64,000 bases of DNA from positions 744,001-808,000 of the forward strand of contig BSBK01002802.1 in NCBI GenBank assembly GCA_027943335.1, read 5' to 3'. Position numbers and translations under genes: made by a program. The stretch is from Chamaecyparis obtusa. Lineage: Eukaryota; Streptophyta; Pinopsida; Cupressales; Cupressaceae. Each line of letters starts with the position of its first letter. The first letter of the stretch is position 1. The notes beneath the pieces are model-generated. The model saw only the letters and a list, made by a program, of their open reading frames with translations, had not been told where the DNA came from and searched no databases. Shown piece by piece: positions 57,486-64,000 of this stretch.

Positions 57486-60400
57486 TTATTTTTTTTGACT
57501 AAGAGATTGGACCCTTGCTGTTGTCATCATGTCCGTATTGAGTTCGTTGGTGAAAGAGGGTTCAACCGCATTGAGGTATTGGTTTGTTGCTTGGTCATTT
57601 GGGAAGTAAAGTAAGTCATGTGGTTCAGTTTGATCCCAATCAATGAGGTCTAGATGTATCAAAATTAAGGAGTTATTGGGTAAGGTATCATCAATAGGAT
57701 TTATGGACATGACTTTATTTGAGGGTTCATACATTGTATCGTTTAGATCTATGATGTGCGCTTCCTCAAGATGATCCATGGAAGCAGGGTCAAAGTCCCC
57801 TTCGCTTGAATCCTCGTCGACCTCTACGGGAAACAATGTGGGAAAAGCCACAAGCGGGTTAAAACTAATGTTTGAATTTCCCTCCTCTGAAGGTGTCCAA
57901 AATGTTTCTATCCATGCTCCACTACTAGATGCTTGCTCTATATTAGGCCTTTGAATAGAAGATTCTTCATTAATTGGAGCATCTTGTTTTGGGATTTTTG
58001 CATAAGTATGTATAGCAATGACTTCTTTATCTTGACATGACTCATCTGATAAAGTATCCCATTCATAATCCCTAGAGTCATCACTATCTCCTTCAGATTC
58101 TAATGCATTTATTTGAGGATGAAAATCATGCATTGGACTTGAACTTTCTCCCTTATATTGAAAACCTACTCCGGATTTTTCATGACTTGCCCTCCAAACA
58201 GGTTTAATAGGTTCTAATAATCCTCTATTTCTTTGGCCTAGGGGTCCTCTTCCTTTGTATCCCATCTTTTGCATAATATCAAATCCTTTCCCATATTGTT
58301 CTGTTTGTATATTGACATGTTGAATTCTTTCCATGGGAGTGTCTAGGGTACCATCCTCATCATGATAAAGCCATTGAAGGACATCATCCTCTTCCTTATC
58401 CCATGTTGCTTTGCTATCTTCCCTCACAAAATAAGAATTATACTTATGTGGAAGATGTTCTTTTGAGGGTTTTCCATGTGATTTGGGAGACATGGGCATG
58501 TCAAATAGAGAAACTGAATATTCTCCTACCCCTTTTGAACTAATCTTGCATTGTTTATCAAATTTGTTCATCATCTCACTCATGTATTGATAATGATCTG
58601 CTTTAGCTTGTTCTTTTTCCTCTTTAGTAGGTTTGTAGATCACTGTTTCCAATTTAGGTGCCACATATGGACTTTCCATCACATTTGGACCCTTGTAGCT
58701 CACTTTTTCCTTACCCTTAGTTGATGTAGTTGAGCTAGCTTGAAGAGGATTTTGTGCATCTTCATTGGTGATTCTTGGAACAACTCCTTCACGATTATGT
58801 GGAATGTATAATTCATGCAAGGGTTTGAGTGCATTACAATATTGAAATGGATTTGAGTCTCCTCCAACTGTGATTTCTTCACCCATGTATGGGAACTTGA
58901 TGCATTGGTGGTATGTGGATGGGACAGCTTGCATCTCATGAATCCATGGTCTTCCCAATAAGATGTTATAGGTTAATTTCATGTCCAACACTTGACATTT
59001 GGTTTCCTTCTTAACTGGTCCCACTTGGATGGGCAACACAATCATGCCTTTAGAAGCTCTTTCAGCTTCATCATAAGCTTTTATGGTGATTTTCTTTGTA
59101 GGGTCAATGCAAGACTCGGATAGACCTAAGGATTTTACAAGACTCAATGTGCATATGTTAAGGCCAGCCCCTCCATCAATAAGGGCTCTTTTGACTCTAT
59201 TCCTTTCGATCAAAACCTCTATATGTAATGGAAAATTTTGAGGATGAGTTATAGACATGTCATCTTGATCTGAAAATGAAAGACAATGAGGAGCCACAAG
59301 ATGTCCTACCATATTTTGAATTTTTTCTTCCCCTAAGGTAGTAGAAACATGTGTCTCTTCCAAAGCTTTTTCCAAAATCTCTTTATGATTTGGTGACAAC
59401 TTCAATAACTCTAAGATTGAGATTTGTGCTAGAGTACGTTGCAATTGGTCCACCAAACTATAAGGTCTTGCTGCTGTAGGAGGTTGTTTGACCACAATGT
59501 TGGATGATGGGATATTGGTGTTTTGAGGGACTATCCCTTGTAAAGTCATTCTAGAATTCTGCCCTCTTGTAATGACATTTGTTGCTTCCTTTTGAGGCTG
59601 TTCATTAATGATGATAGCATTAACAATATGATCATATGATGGCGCAAAGTTGAGATTATTGGCACTTTGTTTCTTGCCATTTGATGACTCACCTTTATCA
59701 TGTTTGTAAAAAGGTTGTTTGAAGGCCGTATGATCTTCATTATTTTGGGGTCCATCAACAGTGATTATGTTATTATCTTTCAAGTCTTGTACCACATTCT
59801 TTAATTGTAAACATTCATTTGTAGTGTGCCCCCGAATCCTATGATATTCACAATGATGCTTAGCATCCCACCAACCTGGCTTGTGGTCTGGTTCATAAGG
59901 CTTAATAGCGGGTAATGTAATAACATTGTTAGCTATGAGAGCCTTTAATGCAGTTTCAAGTGGTTCTCCCAAGGGTGTAAAGTGTCTTGCAGGAGTGGGC
60001 TTCAAATACTTATCATACTTGCTGTTTTGATCCTTGTTTCCTTGATTATTCTTATTGGCATTGTTGTTGTTGTTGGAAGGTGCATTATATGCTTGATTAG
60101 CATTATTCACTTGATTTGGTGTCTTTGTAAGGGCAAATGGAATCACCTTCAAGTTGTTGGATTCCTCTACACCATCATTAACAATACCTTTGTTTTTATT
60201 TTTTGCAGCATAACGGCTATTGTTGTTGTACCAACTTTTATTTGGATTGTTGTTATTGTTGGTATTTTTGTTGTTGGAGTTAGAGTTATTCTTATTTTCC
60301 TTGTACAATTTCAACTCTCCACTCTTAATCAAGACTTCTTCCGTTGTAATTCCATTATCAATCAAATCTTGAAAGGTTTTGGGACATTGCATCCTTAGTC

Positions 60401-61397
60401 TATAATTCAGCTCGGTTCTTAAACCGTTAATAAAGATATCCATTTTTTCTTTATCCGGTACACTTCTTGGATATCTAGCAAATGCAGTCCTCCATCTTTG
60501 CAAGAATGTGAGAAAGGCTTCTCCATCTTGTTGCTTCGTGTTACATAACGTTATCATTGTGACCTCATGTTTGATGTTATAAGAGTAATGAGTCACAAAT
60601 TTAGATGCTAATTCTTCAAAGGATTTTATGCCGGATGGTAGTTTTGAAAACCAATCCATGGCTGTTCCTCCCAAGCTTCTTGGGAATAGTCTCATTAAAT
60701 AGGTTGATTCATGCATGAATTCAAGACTTAATGCATAAAACCCCCGAAGATGATCATGTGGGTCAGATGTTCCTTCATACCTCTCATATTTAGGAAATGT
60801 TACATTTATAGGAAAAGGCACCATGACCAAACTCTTATCGAATGGAAAAGGACATAATGTTTCAATAGAGAAAGGCTTAGGAGCCCCATTTTGTTTCAAA
60901 CTGTCAATTTCCATTTGTAATGCCTTGAATTGTTCCCTTATTGTTTCCATAGGGTCTTCTATTTCCTTGGGCTTTAATTGCTCTATGTCAAAATCTTTAG
61001 GTAGCTTTACCCCCATTTGTATTAAGTCCATGAAGTGTTTTTCTTTATCCATAAGCATGGTCTTTTTCATTAGTTCTATGAAATAAGGACATTGTCTTGC
61101 CTCTAATGCTCTTTCAATCGTGGCTTCTTCTACAGTTGGGGGTAAGTTTGTATTATGAGGAGGAAATAAGTTGTTGCCTTGTGAATTTGCCTCTTGAGAA
61201 TTAGGATCTCTTCCTCCATTATTAGAATTTCCTTGATTGTTGTTAAGATCCATACCCCCATTCATGTTGTTCCCTTGATTGTTGTTAGGATCTATACCCC
61301 CATTCATGTTGTTCCCTTGGTTATTGGGATCGATATTTCCTAGGGTACCACTAAACATCTTGTTAATGTCCTTTGCCTTAGTGAGTTTTTCAGTCAC
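57486..61397 (-). CDS. Element B gag-protease-G-patch ORF
   Basis: 1303 uninterrupted codons. Residues 20-80: Asn/Gly-rich repeats (NNQGNNMNGG, three copies). Gag core at about 190-300 (YEGTSDPHDHLRGFYALS, TYLMRLFPRSLGGTAMDWF). Zinc knuckle-like CEYHRIRGHTTNECLQLK near 520. Protease active site LIDGGAGLNICTLSL near 740 (Asp-Gly-Gly variant). LLGRPWIHEMQAVPSTYH follows. A G-patch (GFDIMQKMGYKGRGPLGQ) is near 1036-1060, then an acidic linker. Gag forms the particle, the protease cleaves it, and the G-patch may bind RNA. Unlike A, this reading frame is intact, which fits recent activity or selection on gag. Confidence 0.93.
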   Translation of the reverse strand: MTEKLTKAKDINKMFSGTLGNIDPNNQGNNMNGGIDPNNNQGNNMNGGMDLNNNQGNSNNGGRDPNSQEANSQGNNLFPPHNTNLPPTVEEATIERALEARQCPYFIELMKKTMLMDKEKHFMDLIQMGVKLPKDFDIEQLKPKEIEDPMETIREQFKALQMEIDSLKQNGAPKPFSIETLCPFPFDKSLVMVPFPINVTFPKYERYEGTSDPHDHLRGFYALSLEFMHESTYLMRLFPRSLGGTAMDWFSKLPSGIKSFEELASKFVTHYSYNIKHEVTMITLCNTKQQDGEAFLTFLQRWRTAFARYPRSVPDKEKMDIFINGLRTELNYRLRMQCPKTFQDLIDNGITTEEVLIKSGELKLYKENKNNSNSNNKNTNNNNNPNKSWYNNNSRYAAKNKNKGIVNDGVEESNNLKVIPFALTKTPNQVNNANQAYNAPSNNNNNANKNNQGNKDQNSKYDKYLKPTPARHFTPLGEPLETALKALIANNVITLPAIKPYEPDHKPGWWDAKHHCEYHRIRGHTTNECLQLKNVVQDLKDNNIITVDGPQNNEDHTAFKQPFYKHDKGESSNGKKQSANNLNFAPSYDHIVNAIIINEQPQKEATNVITRGQNSRMTLQGIVPQNTNIPSSNIVVKQPPTAARPYSLVDQLQRTLAQISILELLKLSPNHKEILEKALEETHVSTTLGEEKIQNMVGHLVAPHCLSFSDQDDMSITHPQNFPLHIEVLIERNRVKRALIDGGAGLNICTLSLVKSLGLSESCIDPTKKITIKAYDEAERASKGMIVLPIQVGPVKKETKCQVLDMKLTYNILLGRPWIHEMQAVPSTYHQCIKFPYMGEEITVGGDSNPFQYCNALKPLHELYIPHNREGVVPRITNEDAQNPLQASSTTSTKGKEKVSYKGPNVMESPYVAPKLETVIYKPTKEEKEQAKADHYQYMSEMMNKFDKQCKISSKGVGEYSVSLFDMPMSPKSHGKPSKEHLPHKYNSYFVREDSKATWDKEEDDVLQWLYHDEDGTLDTPMERIQHVNIQTEQYGKGFDIMQKMGYKGRGPLGQRNRGLLEPIKPVWRASHEKSGVGFQYKGESSSPMHDFHPQINALESEGDSDDSRDYEWDTLSDESCQDKEVIAIHTYAKIPKQDAPINEESSIQRPNIEQASSSGAWIETFWTPSEEGNSNISFNPLVAFPTLFPVEVDEDSSEGDFDPASMDHLEEAHIIDLNDTMYEPSNKVMSINPIDDTLPNNSLILIHLDLIDWDQTEPHDLLYFPNDQATNQYLNAVEPSFTNELNTDMMTTARVQSLSQKK

Positions 61398-62850
61398 TCA
61401 TGAAGAAATGAAAGTGTTCTTTGGAAATGGGAGCTCTTCTCCGTTGTAGGTCCCGTCTGTTTGTAATGCTTTCCTTATAAAGAGTGACCTTGTAATAACA
61501 GGCATGAACAAACTTTAAGGGTATGTTGACTTTCTTCTCTTGATAAGCTATTTTTGGAATAAGGTAAAAGTTTTTGATCAATTTTAAATGGTTTAAAATT
61601 TTAATGGTGTTTTGATCAATAACTTTGGAATATCTTATTTGAAAATAAAAACAATCTCAACACACACATCAATTGGGTACCATATCCCTAGAATGCTCTA
61701 ATGTGTATATTTTTGAACGTTTTCACAGGTTTAACACAAGAATAGCTTCCACACAATCTACCTAGCACATAATTGGTTCGTAAACATGGCTCTAATAGGT
61801 AGTTTTGCTATTTTACCGTTATGTAGTAAGTTTTCCGTTCAAAAGAGATCTTAGCTTTTCATCCCCCAACTATGTTAAGGGGCTTCCCACACGCACAAAA
61901 TCATGATTTTGCGCAATCCGTTAGGACTACTAGAGGAAGTTCGAAAGAGCTAAAATCCTTTTGTCGTGTACCCCATTAAGGATACCCGCGTTTCATTTTA
62001 TAGTGGGTCGGATTCTCACGGCAAAAGCAAGTGTATCCCACTTTGGGCTGTCCCTCTCACCGGCCCTTCTAAGGCAATCTCGGGAGGCGAGCCCACTAAG
62101 TTTTAAACATGTTCATTTGAAAGCATGAAAAGTGGATTTGGTAGAGCAAGTTTGGGAATTTGATTTACTCAAAGAGTGAAGAGCATATCCCTATTGCTTT
62201 TCCCTTATCCCAAACACTCACAATCAATTTGGTTCTTTTTCAACCCCGTGACAAAGGGGTTCTTAGAATTGAAGTGTTTATTTTTTCCTTTTATGATTAA
62301 ACTATGTTTTGAACTTTGAAATGCCACAATTTAAGGGAAGTGCAAGCTTGATGAGAAAAATACCTCAAACGATGCTAGCAAAGGCTAGGCGCATTTTTAA
62401 GTAGTAGATTTTTCATTTTCTCTCCAAATCCTTCTCTTACCTTAGCAAAACGTTCCCTCCACCAACAAGTTAGTCAGCACAATACAAACAAAGTGAGGGG
62501 AAACCAAAATCAAAGCTTAAAATGATATAATTGATTATGCTTTTGATTTTTTTTTACCAAAATATTTGCAAAATTCTTACAAACTTAAGGACTAAATTCT
62601 CAATTTAATGAGACATATTTTCGTTTGTAAGCGTCTACAACAGCAATGTATTTAGCATATAATTCTACTTCTTTCTCTAAATCATTGTTGAGAACAAAGG
62701 TAGAATGTACCCGGTTTTCTTTCCTTATCCTTTTAGAGATCAATTTCTCCTCTAAGTTGTGCCTTCTCTTTGGTTTTTGCACTTTCTTATGACAGACCAT
62801 GCTCCTGAGACAAAAAAAATGATAGTGAAGTTAGCATACAGTCCTTATTT
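61398..62850 (-). other. Element B 5' leader, noncoding
   Basis: No supported ORF. At about 62175-62220 the sequence AGTGAAGAGCATATCCC...CCCAAACAC resembles the leader of element A near 31005-31060. It contains several ACCCCATTAAGG-like words. Confidence 0.55.
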
Positions 62851-62869
62851 TGACAAAATGGAGAAAATA

Positions 62870-63565
62870 CAGTCAGGCGACATCATCCAGACTACAGGCG
62901 AGATTAAATTTAACAAAGACGTGACTACTTTAACCGCGAGCATCACCAAAAGGGGCTCAAGCGAGATTAAAATAGACAAGTGCGATATTAAATTTTGCAA
63001 ACGCGTAAAATCTTTAATACATGCGACAACAGTAATTACTCTGATACAATATCAATGCTAAACCAGGCGACATTTTCCATGCTAGAGGCGAGATCTAATT
63101 TAATAAAGACGTAATTACTTTAACCGCGAGCGTCACCAAAAGGGGCTCAAGCGAGATTAAAGTAATCAAGTGCGATATCAAATTAAACAAACACGTGAAC
63201 TCTTTATTTCAAGCGACAAACTAACTCAGAGAAGCGACATTTAATTAATTGAGAGCGACATTTAAAATACTCAAAGCGACAAATTAAATGCGAAAGGCAG
63301 TAAACTCCCTTTACACCAGGCGAAAAATCATTCCTCGGCCGCGGCTTTTAATTGTTTCCAGGTGACATCTAAATAGCCAAAGGCATCAACTACTTGTCCG
63401 TGATGCGAGAATTTAATTTCCGCAGGCGTGATTTCTTTCTCCAGAAGCATGATTCTACAGGCTGATAAGCGTGATCGTTCAGACTCCAGGTGACATTTTA
63501 ATTTTCAGAAGTGACATCTCTTTGCTTTAGGCGTGATTTCTTTACCGGCAGACGTGATTTCTTTC
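62870..63565 (-). repeat. Element B leader motif cluster with a 189-bp tandem duplication
   Basis: Plus-strand AGGCGACAT/AGCGACAT/AGGCGAGAT words near 62876, 62899, 63065, 63084, 63213, 63233, 63256 and 63278. On the minus (gag-pol sense) strand these read ATGTCGCCT, the same sense as in PMD intron 1 on the plus strand. Positions 62875-63063 and 63064-about 63240 are two copies of one unit (CCGCGAGC.TCACCAAAAGG in both). Confidence 0.88.
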
Positions 63566-63655
63566 CTGTAACCTGCAAACAGTGAGCAAAATCATGCAAT
63601 TCTAGCCTAAATTTTGCAAATAACATGGAAATTATGATAAATTTGAGGCCTAGAG

Positions 63656-63672
63656 CCCCACGGTGGGCGCCA
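63656..63672 (-). promoter_or_regulatory. Element B primer-binding site
   Basis: Minus strand TGGCGCCCACCGTGGGG, three bases from the LTR end. It shares its core with A and C. Confidence 0.82.
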
Positions 63673-63675
63673 TTT

Positions 63676-64000
63676 TGTGTGTGAGTGATTTACACCTTCA
63701 TGAAATAACAAGATTTAAAGAGAATTTACACTATTCAAAGAAAATTAATCTAAATAATGCACAATTAATCTAAATATCTCATGGTTCTCTAAATTGAAGT
63801 AGTAAGTGAGGCTCTCAGCTGCAAATCCTCACTAGTGACACTCTAATTATGAGAATTGAACTAAGAATGATATGCAAACTAGATCTAATTATCAAATTCT
63901 AGCTCTATTTGATAAGAAAATCTCTAAAATGATCAACAATTGAAGCTAATTATCAATGAAAATGCTAAGTGAGTGGTGTGGATGCAAATTGCAAGAGCTT
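63676..64000 (-). repeat. Element B 5' LTR, cut by the window end
   Basis: Identical to 47786-48110 except two substitutions. By comparison it should extend about 520 bp past base 64000 and contain the gag-pol promoter. Confidence 0.97.

Larger units (their letters stand above)
47786..64000 (-). mobile_element. Element B: young Tat-type Ty3/gypsy retrotransposon with convergent PMD gene
   Basis: Minus-strand gypsy element inserted into element C. From its 5' end: LTR (63676 onward, running off the window), primer-binding site, leader with motif cluster, a single 1303-codon gag-protease-G-patch ORF, reverse transcriptase, dual RNase H, integrase, conserved block, convergent PMD gene, polypurine tract and complete 3' LTR. 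The visible 325 bp of the two LTRs differ at two positions, so insertion was recent. Despite this, pol and PMD contain in-frame stops. Its layout is the same as that of element A. Confidence 0.93.

Overview
The window looks like repeat-dominated nuclear DNA from a land plant with a large genome. A gymnosperm is my best guess, with moderate confidence. It is AT-rich, with Ty3/gypsy retrotransposons of the Tat type (dual RNase H), an L1-type LINE, two satellite arrays, a 5S-derived repeat and intron-containing transposase-like genes. I see no conserved single-copy host gene, and no prokaryotic, organellar or CRISPR features.

Layout. (1) 160-2417 minus: N-terminal half of a multi-exon transposase-like gene with in-frame stops. 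(2) 3480-7695 minus: a 5'-truncated L1-type LINE. (3) 7893-13687 plus: C-terminal half of the same transposase-like family. Four exons join in phase, and the 4.85-kb first intron is filled by a (GGACCTAATTA)-type satellite carrying a solo LTR. (4) 14600-15740 minus: exons of an unrecognised gene, cut by element A. (5) 15741-32307: element A, a Tat-type gypsy element on the minus strand. (6) 32308-36390: a satellite of ~160-bp units, each made of two inverted repeats; it replaces the outer half of A's 5' LTR. (7) 36391-41651: low-information DNA with a (TA/CA) microsatellite and a decayed 5S rRNA-like sequence. (8) 41652-47785: element C on the plus strand, with an LTR, a primer-binding site and a gag-start-like but otherwise novel ORF. 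(9) 47786-64000: element B, inserted into C and running off the window. Its two LTR copies differ at only 2 of about 325 comparable bases.

The most interesting structure is shared by A and B. Each carries gag-pol on one strand and, from near the 3' LTR, a convergent gene for a plant mobile domain (PMD) protein. That gene has its own TATA-like box, a short first exon and a phase-0 first intron. Each element also carries clusters of short element-specific motifs at two equivalent places: the gag-pol 5' leader and PMD intron 1. A has TATCRYRYGATA, B has TGTCGCCT-like motifs, and C has TGTCRTAYGAG-like motifs in its leader. The motifs share a T[AG]TCR core but differ between elements. This recalls the family-specific motif clusters recognised by the VANC anti-silencing proteins of VANDAL DNA transposons. 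I propose, as inference, that the PMD proteins and these motifs form a co-diversifying recognition system.

A third shared feature is a noncoding block near GGTTTTCACCAAGGCAC with long T/A tracts. It lies between the convergent genes of A and B and downstream of the ORF in C. B carries in-frame stops in pol and PMD and a changed reverse transcriptase active site (YVDE) despite near-identical LTRs, so it was probably mobilised in trans.
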